Below, piece by piece: positions 13,587 through 22,622 of a DNA stretch of 64,000 nucleotides. Origin of the DNA: Kribbella sindirgiensis (lineage in GTDB: Bacteria; Actinomycetota; Actinomycetes; Propionibacteriales; Kribbellaceae); the NCBI RefSeq assembly GCF_004331435.1, contig NZ_SJKA01000022.1, positions 61,106 through 125,105 on the forward strand. The letters are read 5' to 3'. Within the stretch, counting starts at the first letter, position 1. Every line of letters starts with the position of its first letter. The notes below the pieces were generated by a model. That model was not told the origin of the DNA, did not search any database, and saw only the letters and a list, made by a program, of their open reading frames with translations. The position numbers were made by a program, and so were the translations under genes.

Positions 13587-14947
13587 GCGCGACCATCTCG
13601 GACCTGTTCTCCAAGACGCCGTTCTACATCGCCCACAGGGGCTCGGGTGACGAAGCCCCGGAGCACACCCTCGAGGCGTATCGCTACGCGGTGAGCGTCG
13701 GAGCCAAGGCTCTTGAGCTGTCCGTCCAGCGAACCGCTGACGGCGTACTGGTTTGCTACCACGACACGACCCTCGCCCGCATGACGGGAGGGGTGGCCGG
13801 CGCCGTGAGTGACTACACCTACGCGCAGCTCAAGAACAAGATCCCGGTGAAGGGGCAAGACCTCCTCGGCCCCGGCTGGGCCAACCTCGAGATCCCTCTC
13901 CTGTCGAAGGTGCTGGAAGAGTTCTACGGGCGCGTCGTCCTGTTCATCGAACCGAAGACGACCGACGCCACGGCACCTCTCCAGAAGCTCCTCCAGGATC
14001 TCCCCGGCGCCACCGAGAGCGTCGTCTACAAGTCGCACGTCAACGCCTCCAGCGGCCTCGCCTGGGCTCAGAGCAACGGCTTCCGGACCTGGGCGTACCT
14101 CGACTCGACGACCACCTCGGCGCAGATGGATGCAGCCGAGGCCAACGTCACGTACTGGGGCATCCCGGACGTGGATCCGAGCTCGACCACGAATGCTCAG
14201 ATCGCCGCGGTCAGGGCTCGTCCGGTGGTCAAGCCGATCATCGTCTGGGAGGTCCACCGCCGCAGCCGGCGCGACGAACTTGCTGCGCTCGGCGTTCAGG
14301 GCATGATGACCTCGGGCTACTCGTACGTGACCAGCTCGACGCCGCTGCTCAAGGACGCTCACTTCGAGCTGGGGGTCAAGCCGCCCGGTTCGCTCGGCAT
14401 CGACAACACCGTGAACCAGGCGCTGAGGTTCGACAGCGGCAATGGCGTCTACTTCACTACGGCGCCGAACCGCTCGGCGGTGATGGGCGCCCTGTGCCCT
14501 CTGCCGGCGAACGGCTACACCATCTTCTTCGACATGAAGTGGGACACGATCCCCGCGGCCTCCCTGCACGCCGGCATCGCCTTCGGCAGGACGACCGACG
14601 ACATCTACCGCTTCGGTCAGACGCCGACCGGCGACGGCTATCACGTGCTGATCCGCGACGACGGCGACCTTCAGCTCTACACCCACACGTCAGGCGTCGG
14701 CTCCGGCACCTCGATCGGTACGGCCAACAACGGCACGCCCGATCCGGCCAACCCGGTCGCTGGCGTGTGGATGTCCTACAGCGTGAACGTCACCACGACG
14801 GGGATCACCGTCAGCCGGCTCGACGTGCCGAAGACCATCACCGTCTCCGACACCACCCGCCGAGGCGGCTACTTCCATCTGGTCGGTGGCAACACGACCG
14901 ACGTGAATGCAGTCGCGCACTTCCGCAACGTGAAGGTCACTTACTGA
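13583..14947 (+). CDS. Glycerophosphodiester phosphodiesterase-like protein with lectin-like tail domain (454 aa)
   Basis: GTG at 13583 overlaps the TerS stop. Residues 10-250 carry the GDPD signatures: IAHRGSGDEAPEHTLEAYRYA (HRG and E), ALELSVQRTADGVLVCYHD (ExxxxxxxDGxxVxxHD), then LFIEPK. The TIM barrel cleaves glycerophosphodiesters, including those in teichoic acids. Residues 260-454 are beta-rich with a jelly-roll pattern (YTIFFDMKWDTIPAASLHAGIAFGR, VAGVWMSYSVNVTTTGI) like a concanavalin-type carbohydrate-binding module. I infer a cell-wall polymer depolymerase carried on the virion, but it sits between TerS and TerL rather than with tail genes. A lysogeny-independent enzyme is the alternative. 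Confidence 0.75.
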   Translation: MSATISDLFSKTPFYIAHRGSGDEAPEHTLEAYRYAVSVGAKALELSVQRTADGVLVCYHDTTLARMTGGVAGAVSDYTYAQLKNKIPVKGQDLLGPGWANLEIPLLSKVLEEFYGRVVLFIEPKTTDATAPLQKLLQDLPGATESVVYKSHVNASSGLAWAQSNGFRTWAYLDSTTTSAQMDAAEANVTYWGIPDVDPSSTTNAQIAAVRARPVVKPIIVWEVHRRSRRDELAALGVQGMMTSGYSYVTSSTPLLKDAHFELGVKPPGSLGIDNTVNQALRFDSGNGVYFTTAPNRSAVMGALCPLPANGYTIFFDMKWDTIPAASLHAGIAFGRTTDDIYRFGQTPTGDGYHVLIRDDGDLQLYTHTSGVGSGTSIGTANNGTPDPANPVAGVWMSYSVNVTTTGITVSRLDVPKTITVSDTTRRGGYFHLVGGNTTDVNAVAHFRNVKVTY

Positions 14948-14965
14948 GGAGGGGGGTGACTCGCC

Positions 14966-16609
14966 TTGGCGGCGAAGAACCCCCTCACCACAGAAGAGAT
15001 CGAGGCCCTCGAGCCGACCTACCTCGGCCCGACGTGGCGCCGGCACGCTGACGGCTCGTGGTTCCTGCCGACGCACACGCTCGGCTGGCAGATCGCCGGC
15101 TGGTGCGCTGAGTACCTGCGCGCCAAGGGCGGCGGCCGATGGAAGTTCACGCCGGAGCAGATGCGCTTCGTGCTGTGGTGGTACGCGGTCGACGAGGACG
15201 GCGAGTTCATCTACCGCACCGGAGTCCTCCAGCGCCTGAAGGGCTGGGGCAAGGACCCATTGCTCGCGGTGCTCGCGCTCGTCGAGTTCGCCGGCCCGAG
15301 CCGCTTCTCCCACTGGGACGAGAACGGCAACCCTGTTGGTGTTGCGCACCCGGAAGCCTGGGTGCAGGTCACCGCGGTCAACCAGTCCCAGACGCGCAAC
15401 ACCATGCGCATGATCCCGTCGCTGATGACGGATCACTTCAAGGAGACGTACGGCATCAAGCCGGGCTCCGAACTGATCCGCGGACTGAACGGCCGGATCC
15501 ACCTCGAGGCCGTCACCAGCTCGTTCCGTGCGCTCGAGGGCGGTCGGACGACGTTCGTCGTACTCAATGAGACGCAGCACTGGGTGTCCGGCAACAACGG
15601 CCACCAGATGTTCGAGACGATCGACGGTAACGCCACCAAGGGCGACAACCGCTACCTCTGCATCACTAACGCCTTCCTGCCCGGCGAAGACTCCGTGGCC
15701 GAGCGGATGCGCGAGGCGTACGACAAGGTGCAAGAGGGTCGCGCCACCGACGTGGGCGTGCTCTACGACTCGATCGAGGCACACCCCAAGACCCCGCTGA
15801 CGCCCGAGGCGCTCGAGATCGTGATCCCCAAGATCCGGGGAGACGCGATCTGGCTGAAGGTCAAGGGGATCATCAAGTCGGTCCTCAACACGCAGATCTC
15901 CCCGGCGCGCTCGCGCCGAATGTGGCTCAACCAGATCGTCGCCGACAGCGACGCGCTGTATGGCCCGGAGCAGATCCGCGAGATCGAGGACTTCGAGCTG
16001 GTGCTCCTGCCAGGCGACGCGATCGTGGCCGGCTTCGACGGCGGTAAGACCGACGACGACACGGCGCTCGTCTGCATCCGGATCTCCGACCTCGCGGTGT
16101 TCAAGCTCGGCCACTGGTTCAAGCCAGACGGCCCCGAGGGCGAGCATTGGGAGGTCAACAAGGAGCAGGTCGACAGCGCGGTGCGCGACATGTTCCGCGT
16201 GTACGACGTGAAGGGCTTCTACGCCGACGTGGCGCTCTGGGAGTCCTACATCTCCGACTGGGCGAACGACTACAGCGAACAGCTCTCGGTCAAGTCCGAG
16301 GGCCGCAACGCCATCGCCTGGGACATGCGGTCTTCCCTGAAGCGCATCACCTACGCGCACGAGCGTCTGCTCCGCGCGATCTTCGACGCCAAGCTCCGGT
16401 TCGACGGCGACCTCTCGATGAGGCGCCACGCGCTCAATGCCCGTCGACGCTCCAACAACTTCGGCATCTCCTTCGGCAAGGAGAGCCGCGAATCCCCCCT
16501 CAAGGTCGACCTCTACGCCGCGCTGATGCTCGCTCACGAATGCCTCTACGACCTGCGTACGCGCGGGAAGAAGGTGAAGCAGCGGACAGGGCGCGGCTAC
16601 TTCATGTGA
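14966..16609 (+). CDS. terL: Terminase large subunit (547 aa)
   Basis: TTG start at 14966. The N-terminal ATPase has the deviant Walker A LQRLKGWGKDPLLAVL typical of actinophage TerL and a Walker B with catalytic glutamate (TTFVVLNETQHW). The nuclease domain begins near residue 352 with AGFDGGKTDDDTALVCI, the RNase H-like first metal-binding aspartate. Normal length for the family. It pumps DNA into the prohead and cuts the concatemer. Confidence 0.92.
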   Translation: MAAKNPLTTEEIEALEPTYLGPTWRRHADGSWFLPTHTLGWQIAGWCAEYLRAKGGGRWKFTPEQMRFVLWWYAVDEDGEFIYRTGVLQRLKGWGKDPLLAVLALVEFAGPSRFSHWDENGNPVGVAHPEAWVQVTAVNQSQTRNTMRMIPSLMTDHFKETYGIKPGSELIRGLNGRIHLEAVTSSFRALEGGRTTFVVLNETQHWVSGNNGHQMFETIDGNATKGDNRYLCITNAFLPGEDSVAERMREAYDKVQEGRATDVGVLYDSIEAHPKTPLTPEALEIVIPKIRGDAIWLKVKGIIKSVLNTQISPARSRRMWLNQIVADSDALYGPEQIREIEDFELVLLPGDAIVAGFDGGKTDDDTALVCIRISDLAVFKLGHWFKPDGPEGEHWEVNKEQVDSAVRDMFRVYDVKGFYADVALWESYISDWANDYSEQLSVKSEGRNAIAWDMRSSLKRITYAHERLLRAIFDAKLRFDGDLSMRRHALNARRRSNNFGISFGKESRESPLKVDLYAALMLAHECLYDLRTRGKKVKQRTGRGYFM

Positions 16610-16622
16610 AAGGCGGTGCCCA

Positions 16623-18095
16623 GTGGCCGAAGACATCTCGCCGCGCGACGTGCTGAAGCAACTGATGCTCGTGCTGCACCACGATCGCGAGCACCGCCTG
16701 GAGCGGATCGACCGTTATCGGCGGGGCACGCACGAAGACCCGTACAAGCCGAGCAACGCAGACCGCGAGTACAAGGAGCTGTGGAAGCGGGCGATCACGA
16801 ACGTCATGCCTCTGCTGGTGAATACGCCAGTCCAGGCGATGTACGTGGACGACTACCGCGCCGGCTACTCCTCCGGCTCGAGCTTCAACCCCGCAGCCCC
16901 GCAGGCGCGTGGCTTCCAGATGGAGCACTGGCAGAACTCGCGGCTCGACGCCCGCCAGGGCGCGATCTACCGAGGCGCCCTCGACTTCGGTCACAGCTTC
17001 ACCGTCACCGAGAAGCTTGACTCCGGAAAGGTCATCACGAAGGGCCTGTCGGCCCTGCGAACCTCGGCGCTGTTCGAGGATCCGGCGAACGACGAGACGC
17101 CGTACGCCGCTTTCACCGTCACGCGCTGGCCGCGGAACGCCGACGACCCTGAGAAGATCGAGATGGGCCAGGGTCGGCTCTGGGACGGGGACTCCGAGTA
17201 CAAGGTCGAGTTCAAGTCGCTCGGCGATCCGAAGTCGGCCTCGCTGACCGAGGTTGGCCGGCATGGCGCCTCGGAGTGTCCGGTCACCCGCTTCGCTGCG
17301 GCCATCGACCTGGACGGTCGAACGGTCGGCGTCATCGAGCCGATGATCCCGCTCCAGAATCGGATCAACCAGACGATCTTCGACCTGCTGATCGCCCAGA
17401 CCTACGGCTCGTTCAAGGTCCGGACGATCACCGGCATGGCTCCCCCGCTGAAGCGCGACCCCGAGACCGGCGAGCCCATCGTCGACGAGAACGGCAACCC
17501 CGTTCCACTGCCGATCAACATCAGCGCCAAGCGGGTGCTGTTCGGCGAGGACTCGGACGTGAAGTTCGGGACGCTCGACGAGACGCCGCTCGAGGGCTAC
17601 ATCGAGGCGATCAAGCTCGCCTTCCAGCACTTCTCGGCGCTCGGTCAGGTTCCGCCTCACCACTTGCTCGGGCAGATTGCCAATCTGTCGGCCGAGGCTC
17701 TGCTTGCCGCAGAGACCTCCCTGGCCCGGCATGTCGAGATGTTCCGGCACGCCTTCGGCGAGGCTTGGGAGCGCGTCTTCCGCCTGGCCGGCGAGCTGTC
17801 GGACAACACCGACGCCGCCGAGGACATGGCCGGCGAGGTCATCTGGCGCGACATGGAGCAGCGGTCGCTCGCCCAGGCTGCCGACGCACTCGGCAAGCTG
17901 AAGGAGCAGCTCGGCATTCCTGGCCGCGGCTTGTGGCCGCGCGTCCCTGGCGCCACGGCAGGCGAGATCGCCTACTGGGAGCAGGTCGCCTCCGAGGAGC
18001 AGCCCGAGCTCGAGCTCTCCCAACGGCTCAGCTCCTCCAGCGGACAGGACTTCGGCCCTGAGCCGGCGCCAACGTTCGTTGGCGCACTGCCGTGA
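16623..18095 (+). CDS. Portal protein (490 aa)
   Basis: GTG start at 16623. Matches SPP1 Gp6-like portals in length and order: helical N-terminus (HDREHRLERIDRYRRG), NVMPLLVNTPVQAMYVDDYR, central IPLQNRINQTIFDLLIAQTYGSF, and a long helical tail with GQVPPHHLLGQIANLSAEALL. Forms the dodecameric DNA entry ring at the capsid vertex. Directly after TerL and coupled to the MuF-like gene. Confidence 0.9.
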   Translation: MAEDISPRDVLKQLMLVLHHDREHRLERIDRYRRGTHEDPYKPSNADREYKELWKRAITNVMPLLVNTPVQAMYVDDYRAGYSSGSSFNPAAPQARGFQMEHWQNSRLDARQGAIYRGALDFGHSFTVTEKLDSGKVITKGLSALRTSALFEDPANDETPYAAFTVTRWPRNADDPEKIEMGQGRLWDGDSEYKVEFKSLGDPKSASLTEVGRHGASECPVTRFAAAIDLDGRTVGVIEPMIPLQNRINQTIFDLLIAQTYGSFKVRTITGMAPPLKRDPETGEPIVDENGNPVPLPINISAKRVLFGEDSDVKFGTLDETPLEGYIEAIKLAFQHFSALGQVPPHHLLGQIANLSAEALLAAETSLARHVEMFRHAFGEAWERVFRLAGELSDNTDAAEDMAGEVIWRDMEQRSLAQAADALGKLKEQLGIPGRGLWPRVPGATAGEIAYWEQVASEEQPELELSQRLSSSSGQDFGPEPAPTFVGALP

Positions 18096-19081
18096 CGACG
18101 CCAGCTCGCCAGCACGAAGCCGATGCGGTCGAGCTGGCGTACCACACCGCGCTGATCCGGTACGGCCTGAAGGCCCAGGAAGACGCACTCGCGATGTGGC
18201 AAGACATCCCCACGGCCGGGGCCGCCAGGAGCGGCCCATGGCTGTTGAGGCTGCTTCGCTACATCGCGTTGCGACGACAGCGCGCACGCGCCCTGACCAT
18301 CGCCAAGTACCGGCTGACGCGCGCACTGCGCACCGGCCATACCATCGCCCGGCCCGGCACGAGCTCGGAGTCCCCGGTGACCATCGGGGATCTGGAAGCC
18401 GAGTTCGAGCAACTGGCCGGCATCGACATCAACATCTCATCCGTGCCCGAGGCAACGACCATCCCGGTCGAGCCGATCACCGTTACCTCCACAGAGCTGG
18501 ACCGCCTGGAGCGGGACGCGCAGGAGGAAGCGCAGGTCGTGCTCGACGCCCTCGGTCCTAGCAGCCTGACCAGGCGTCTGGCTGAACTGGATCTCGAAGA
18601 GGCTGCCGAGAAGGTCGACAAGCAGCGCACGGAGGCGCACCAGAAGTCGGGACGGCGGCAAGCAGCTGCGGTCGAACGTCTCGTGCTCAACGGTGCCCGC
18701 TCCACCACTTGGACCCTTGCGGCCAAGGACAAACGAGCTGTCGGGTACGTGCGCTTCTCGACGACCGGAACCCCCTGCGGCTGGTGCGCAATGCTCATCA
18801 GCCGCGGAGCCGTGTATCGCTCGGAGAAGAGTGCGAAGTACGCCGAAGGCGATCTCTACCACGACAACTGTAAGTGCGACGTGATGCCGGTCTTCAGTGA
18901 CGAGCAGTACGACCAGTCAGACATGTTCGCACTCAACCGGGAGTACTCGGAGCTGTGGCCTCAGGTCACGCGCGGACTCTCCGGGAAGGCCGCCCTCTCT
19001 GCATGGCGGGCCTTCATTCGCAAGCAACAGGCCGACGCCCAGGAGGCGCGGCCCTCATCTACGAGCGTCCAGGAGGCGTGA
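18092..19081 (+). CDS. MuF-like minor head protein (329 aa)
   Basis: GTG at 18092 overlaps the portal stop (GTGA). The C-terminal half holds the conserved block GTPCGWCAMLISRGAVY, then DLYHDNCKCDVMPVF, with paired cysteines that define the actinophage minor head/capsid maturation (VG15/MuF-like) family. Binds portal and is packaged inside the head. No separate protease is seen between portal and capsid, so it may also take part in head maturation (inference). Confidence 0.8.
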   Translation: MTTPARQHEADAVELAYHTALIRYGLKAQEDALAMWQDIPTAGAARSGPWLLRLLRYIALRRQRARALTIAKYRLTRALRTGHTIARPGTSSESPVTIGDLEAEFEQLAGIDINISSVPEATTIPVEPITVTSTELDRLERDAQEEAQVVLDALGPSSLTRRLAELDLEEAAEKVDKQRTEAHQKSGRRQAAAVERLVLNGARSTTWTLAAKDKRAVGYVRFSTTGTPCGWCAMLISRGAVYRSEKSAKYAEGDLYHDNCKCDVMPVFSDEQYDQSDMFALNREYSELWPQVTRGLSGKAALSAWRAFIRKQQADAQEARPSSTSVQEA

Positions 19082-19083
19082 CC

Positions 19084-19638
19084 GTGCCCAAGCCCAACGG
19101 CAACCCGGTCGGGGCAGACACCGACCAGACTGACGAGACCGAGGTCGAAGAGACCACGGACGAGAGCACCGACGAGACCGCGGAAGAGACCGACGCCGAG
19201 GAGACCACGGACGAGACCGAGGACGAGGAGTCCGACGAGGTTCCGCCCGAGGTGCTGCGCAAGAAGCTGACCAAGGCCAACGCCGACGCGGCCAACTGGC
19301 GGACCAAGTTCCGCGAGCTGGAAGCGAAGTTCACGGACGCCAAGACTCCCGAGGAGTTCACGGCAGCCGTGGCCGAGCTGACCAAGGCGAACGCCGAACT
19401 GGCACGCGAGCGCGATGTCGCGAAGGTGGCACGGAAGCACAAACTGCCCGACGAGCTCGCTGAGCTGGTGAAGGGCGACACCCCCGAGGAGATGGACGCG
19501 CACGCGAAGAAGCTGGCGAGATTCGCCGGCAGGCCTGCGCCCGAGAACCTCGGCGGCGGCCTCGATCCCGACGAGGACAAGGGCGAGTTCGACCCGGTCG
19601 CCACCGTCAAGCGGAACCGCACCAACCGCTTCGCCTGA
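19084..19638 (+). CDS. Scaffolding protein (184 aa)
   Basis: GTG at 19084 lies 7 bases after AGGAGG. A disordered Glu/Thr/Asp-rich N-terminus (residues 15-55) is followed by a long helix (PEVLRKKLTKANADAANWRTKF, TKANAELARERDVAKVARKH), the usual build of siphophage scaffolds. Located right before the capsid gene. It would shape the prohead and then leave. Confidence 0.8.
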   Translation: MPKPNGNPVGADTDQTDETEVEETTDESTDETAEETDAEETTDETEDEESDEVPPEVLRKKLTKANADAANWRTKFRELEAKFTDAKTPEEFTAAVAELTKANAELARERDVAKVARKHKLPDELAELVKGDTPEEMDAHAKKLARFAGRPAPENLGGGLDPDEDKGEFDPVATVKRNRTNRFA

Positions 19639-19653
19639 TCCACCCCCAACCGA

Positions 19654-19686
19654 AGCCCCCGTCCTAGCCACAGGCCGGGGGCTTTC
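19654..19686 (+). terminator. Terminator between scaffold and capsid
   Basis: AGCCCCCG (19654-19661) pairs with CGGGGGCT (19676-19683) followed by TT. Probably partial, separating scaffold and capsid expression levels. Confidence 0.65.
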
Positions 19687-19712
19687 TCATGCCCACATGG
19701 AGGCACCCACCA

Positions 19713-20864
19713 ATGGCACACGAAGTAGTCAAGCCGGAGAAGATCGCCGCCGTTGCGGCTGTCTCCCTGGAGCAGAACCTGGTCCTTCCCGCTGTGATGC
19801 ACCGTGAGGGCATCGAGCAGTACAAGGGCGCCGAGGGCGACACGATCACCGTCAAGGTGCCGGGCGTCCTCCCGTACCGGAGCTACGGCTGGCGGAACGA
19901 CCGCTCGGCGAGCATCCAGTTCGACGAGTACAAGGAGCGGAAGGTCGCCGTGACCTTCGGCGACGACATCTACTCGGCCGTTCGCCTGACCGACGAGCAG
20001 AACGACTTCGACCTCGACGGCTGGACCAAGCTGATGGCCGCGCAGACCAAGGCCGTGGGCCGGGGTCTCGAGCGGGGTGCGGTCAACAAGGTGCTGAACG
20101 CGCCGTACGAGATCACCCTGAAGCTGGACTCGACCAAGCTGCGCACCAGCCTGATCAAGGCCCGCAACGTCATGGACCGCCTTATGGTCCCGGACGAGCA
20201 GCGGATCATGCTCCTGGGCTCCGACGTGGAGGCCGCGCTGCTCGACGACGACAAGGTCTTCGGCAACGCCGCGCAGGTCGGCGAGTCCGACGCCGAGAGC
20301 GCGCTGCGCCGGGCGATCCTGGCGGACCGCTACGGCTTCACCTTCATCAAGGTGCTGGAGCTGCCGCCGACCACGGCCATCGCGATGGTCTCCTCGGCGT
20401 TCATCTTCGCGTCGGGCGCTCCGAGCGTCCCGCAGTCGGTCGGCTTCGGCGCCGCGGCGTCCTACGAGGGCGTGGCGCTGCGCTGGATCCGCGACTACGA
20501 CATGGAGAAGACCCGCGACCGTTCGCTGGTCAACACCTACCCCGGCTTCCGGGAGGTCGTGGACACCCTGGTCGGCGTCGACGCGGAGAACCAGGCGTTC
20601 GTGTCCAACTACGAGCACTTCGTCCGCGCCTTCAAGCTCGTGCTCGACGGCACCGAGGTGCTGCCGGACCCGGACGGCGACGACGAGAAGGCGACCGAGC
20701 TGGGCAACATCACCGGCATCTGGGCGGCCAGCAACGCCACCGCTTCGGCTGACGCGGCCACGGTCCCGGCTTCGACCGAGGACCACGCTGACGGCACAGC
20801 GGTCGTGGGCACCGAGGGTGCGACCCCGACCAACCGGCGCAGCAAGGCCAAGAACGAGGCGTGA
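19713..20864 (+). CDS. Major capsid protein (383 aa)
   Basis: ATG at 19713 follows GGAGG by 10 bases; an in-frame ATG at 19689 lies inside the terminator trailer and is rejected. The sequence (IAAVAAVSLEQNLVLPAVMHREGIE, GDTITVKVPG, VAVTFGDDIYSAVRLTDEQ) follows the P22-coat-like HK97-fold capsid family of actinophages. The tail (residues 320-383) is acidic and Ala/Thr-rich and may be surface exposed. Confidence 0.88.
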   Translation: MAHEVVKPEKIAAVAAVSLEQNLVLPAVMHREGIEQYKGAEGDTITVKVPGVLPYRSYGWRNDRSASIQFDEYKERKVAVTFGDDIYSAVRLTDEQNDFDLDGWTKLMAAQTKAVGRGLERGAVNKVLNAPYEITLKLDSTKLRTSLIKARNVMDRLMVPDEQRIMLLGSDVEAALLDDDKVFGNAAQVGESDAESALRRAILADRYGFTFIKVLELPPTTAIAMVSSAFIFASGAPSVPQSVGFGAAASYEGVALRWIRDYDMEKTRDRSLVNTYPGFREVVDTLVGVDAENQAFVSNYEHFVRAFKLVLDGTEVLPDPDGDDEKATELGNITGIWAASNATASADAATVPASTEDHADGTAVVGTEGATPTNRRSKAKNEA

Positions 20865-20870
20865 TCAAGC

Positions 20871-20899
20871 GAGGGGCGAGGCCGAAGACCTCGCCCCTC
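20871..20899 (+). terminator. Hairpin after capsid gene
   Basis: GAGGGGCGAGG (20871-20881) pairs perfectly with CCTCGCCCCTC (20889-20899). Followed by C-rich sequence, not T, so it may stabilise capsid mRNA or terminate partly. Confidence 0.55.
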
Positions 20900-20924
20900 C
20901 CCCTCCAGTAGATAGGAGCCCGCC

Positions 20925-21389
20925 ATGGAGCCCTTGGCTGCCATCGAGGAGCTGCGCGACCGACTCCCCTTCCAGATGGATGAGGACGAGGAGCGCGACG
21001 CCCTCGGCGCACTGGAGTACCTGAGCGACGAGGCGCGGCACTACGGCAGCGAGTCGTGGAAGACGCCGCTCGTCACGCCCCCGCAGGTATGCAGGCTCGT
21101 CCTGCGAGCCGCGGTGCGCTACATGAAGAACCCGGACGGCTTCAGCCAGTCACGCGCAGGCGACGAGACAGTGGCCTGGAGCAACACGGACGGCGAGGAC
21201 GCCGGCACGCCGCACTTCACCGACCGCGAGATCGGCATGCTGAAGAAGATCTCCGGATCCTCGAAGCTGTATGTCGCCGACTTCACCACCGGGCCGAGGC
21301 GCGACGCCAACTGCGATGTCGGCTACGTGCCGTGCGGTCCGGGCGAGGCGCCCTTCCCGTACTTCTCCGACCCGGTAGAGCCCTGGTGA
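20925..21389 (+). CDS. Head-tail adaptor protein (154 aa)
   Basis: ATG at 20925 with GATAGGAG upstream. Helical N-terminus (LAAIEELRDRLPFQMDEDEERDA) and PPQVCRLVLRAAVRYMKNPDGFSQSRAGDETVAWS, the pattern of gp6/gp15-type head-tail connectors that sit on the portal. Confidence 0.7.
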   Translation: MEPLAAIEELRDRLPFQMDEDEERDALGALEYLSDEARHYGSESWKTPLVTPPQVCRLVLRAAVRYMKNPDGFSQSRAGDETVAWSNTDGEDAGTPHFTDREIGMLKKISGSSKLYVADFTTGPRRDANCDVGYVPCGPGEAPFPYFSDPVEPW

Positions 21390-21733
21390 GTCATCAGCGG
21401 CGCCGCGGCCAGAAGGCCACGATCTGGCGCACCATCACCATCACGGACAACCGAGGCAACGAGGTGAAGGTCGCCGACGAAGCGAACCCTTGGATCGTCA
21501 AGGCGTGGGAGATCCCGCAGCGGAGCGCCAAGGCCGAAGTACCCGGTCAGCAGAAGATCAACATCATCCGACTCGGCGTCCAGGCCAACCTGGAAGGCGT
21601 CGAGCTGTGGTCCCGCGTCGTGTTCAAGGGCAAGCCCTACGACGTGGTCACTCCCCCGGCCTACCACCACGGATCGAGCCGGCACGTGCGGCACTGGTCC
21701 ATCGACATCCGGGAGCGTCCGAACCATGGCTGA
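21386..21733 (+). CDS. Head closure protein (115 aa)
   Basis: GTG at 21386 overlaps the adaptor stop. Beta-rich (ATIWRTITITDNRGNEVKV, SRVVFKGKPYDVVTPPAYHHGS), length and position fit the stopper/head-closure protein that seals the filled head. Assigned mainly by synteny. Confidence 0.6.
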   Translation: MSHQRRRGQKATIWRTITITDNRGNEVKVADEANPWIVKAWEIPQRSAKAEVPGQQKINIIRLGVQANLEGVELWSRVVFKGKPYDVVTPPAYHHGSSRHVRHWSIDIRERPNHG

Positions 21734-22073
21734 GGTCTTCCGCGGGTTCAACGGGATGAAGTTCGAGAAGGCGCTGGCCGTCGAGCCTGGCGTGCAGGAG
21801 GGCCTAGCCGAGGTGACTCTAGAAGTCGCCGGCAAGGCCGAGGCCCTGCTCGCCGAGCACCACCACGACGGCGACGCCCAGATCGATGTCGAGGTCGGCG
21901 ACGTTGACCACTACGTCGTCCTGTCGGACGAACGCGGCCAGCTCGCGGCGCTCTCCATCGAGTTCGGTCGTGAGCCCCACGAGAACGAAGACGGCGAACT
22001 GGTCGGCGGCATGGAAGGTCTCTACATCCTCCACCGCGCGGCCCACCTGAAGAAGCGGAGGAAGCGCAAGTGA
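21726..22073 (+). CDS. Neck or tail-joining protein (115 aa)
   Basis: ATG at 21726. Helix EVTLEVAGKAEALLAEHHHDGDA, beta strands, and a very basic tail (LKKRRKRK). Resembles HK97 gp10-type and DUF5403-like neck proteins. Overlaps neighbours by 4-8 bases. Confidence 0.6.
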   Translation: MAEVFRGFNGMKFEKALAVEPGVQEGLAEVTLEVAGKAEALLAEHHHDGDAQIDVEVGDVDHYVVLSDERGQLAALSIEFGREPHENEDGELVGGMEGLYILHRAAHLKKRRKRK

Positions 22074-22540
22074 GCCTCCCGCCCGAGATCCTCGCACTCG
22101 TCGAGATGAGCCCGGTCGAAGACCTGCTCCTCGACCTCCTCCCTGGCCGGCTTCCCGGCATCCAGGTCCAGTCGCTGATCCGTGAGGCGCAGACCTTCCC
22201 GCTGGTGATCGCTCGACGCTCGGGCAACTTCGGCGACTGGAACGGCGACGAGCGCTTCCTCGATGCGGCTCGGGTCACGGTCCACACGTTCTGCTCGGAT
22301 CCCAACGGGGACGAGGATGCAGCCCTCCTCGCGGAGGCTGTCCGCGTCGTACTGCGGGACTCGGTCAACGTCGTCGTGCCGAGCCGGGGCCACATCACCA
22401 AGGTGAAGATGGCCTCCGCTCCGCGGCGAGTGACGGACTGGGCAACGGCCACCGGCCCTGTGCAGTACGCCGACCTTCCGACCGGCACCTGGCGCTACGA
22501 GACCTTGTACGACATCGAGATCAAGCGCTGGCTGCGCTAG
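22070..22540 (+). CDS. Tail terminator protein (156 aa)
   Basis: GTG at 22070. The alpha/beta chain (DLLLDLLPGRLPGIQVQSL, AARVTVHTFCSD, TLYDIEIKRWLR) and its position before the major tail protein match the tail-terminator/minor tail family that caps the tail tube at the head-proximal end. Confidence 0.65.
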   Translation: MSLPPEILALVEMSPVEDLLLDLLPGRLPGIQVQSLIREAQTFPLVIARRSGNFGDWNGDERFLDAARVTVHTFCSDPNGDEDAALLAEAVRVVLRDSVNVVVPSRGHITKVKMASAPRRVTDWATATGPVQYADLPTGTWRYETLYDIEIKRWLR

Positions 22541-22564
22541 CCCTCCCCAAACCCACCCAGAGAC

Positions 22565-22592
22565 AAGCCCTCGGCAATGAGCCGGGGGCTTT
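22565..22592 (+). terminator. Intrinsic terminator before tail tube gene
   Basis: AAGCCCTCGGC pairs with GCCGGGGGCTT (11 bp, one T-G) over a 5-nt loop, followed by T. Confidence 0.7.
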
Positions 22593-22622
22593 CGTCTTGC
22601 CCGAACAAAGGAGATGGCACTC

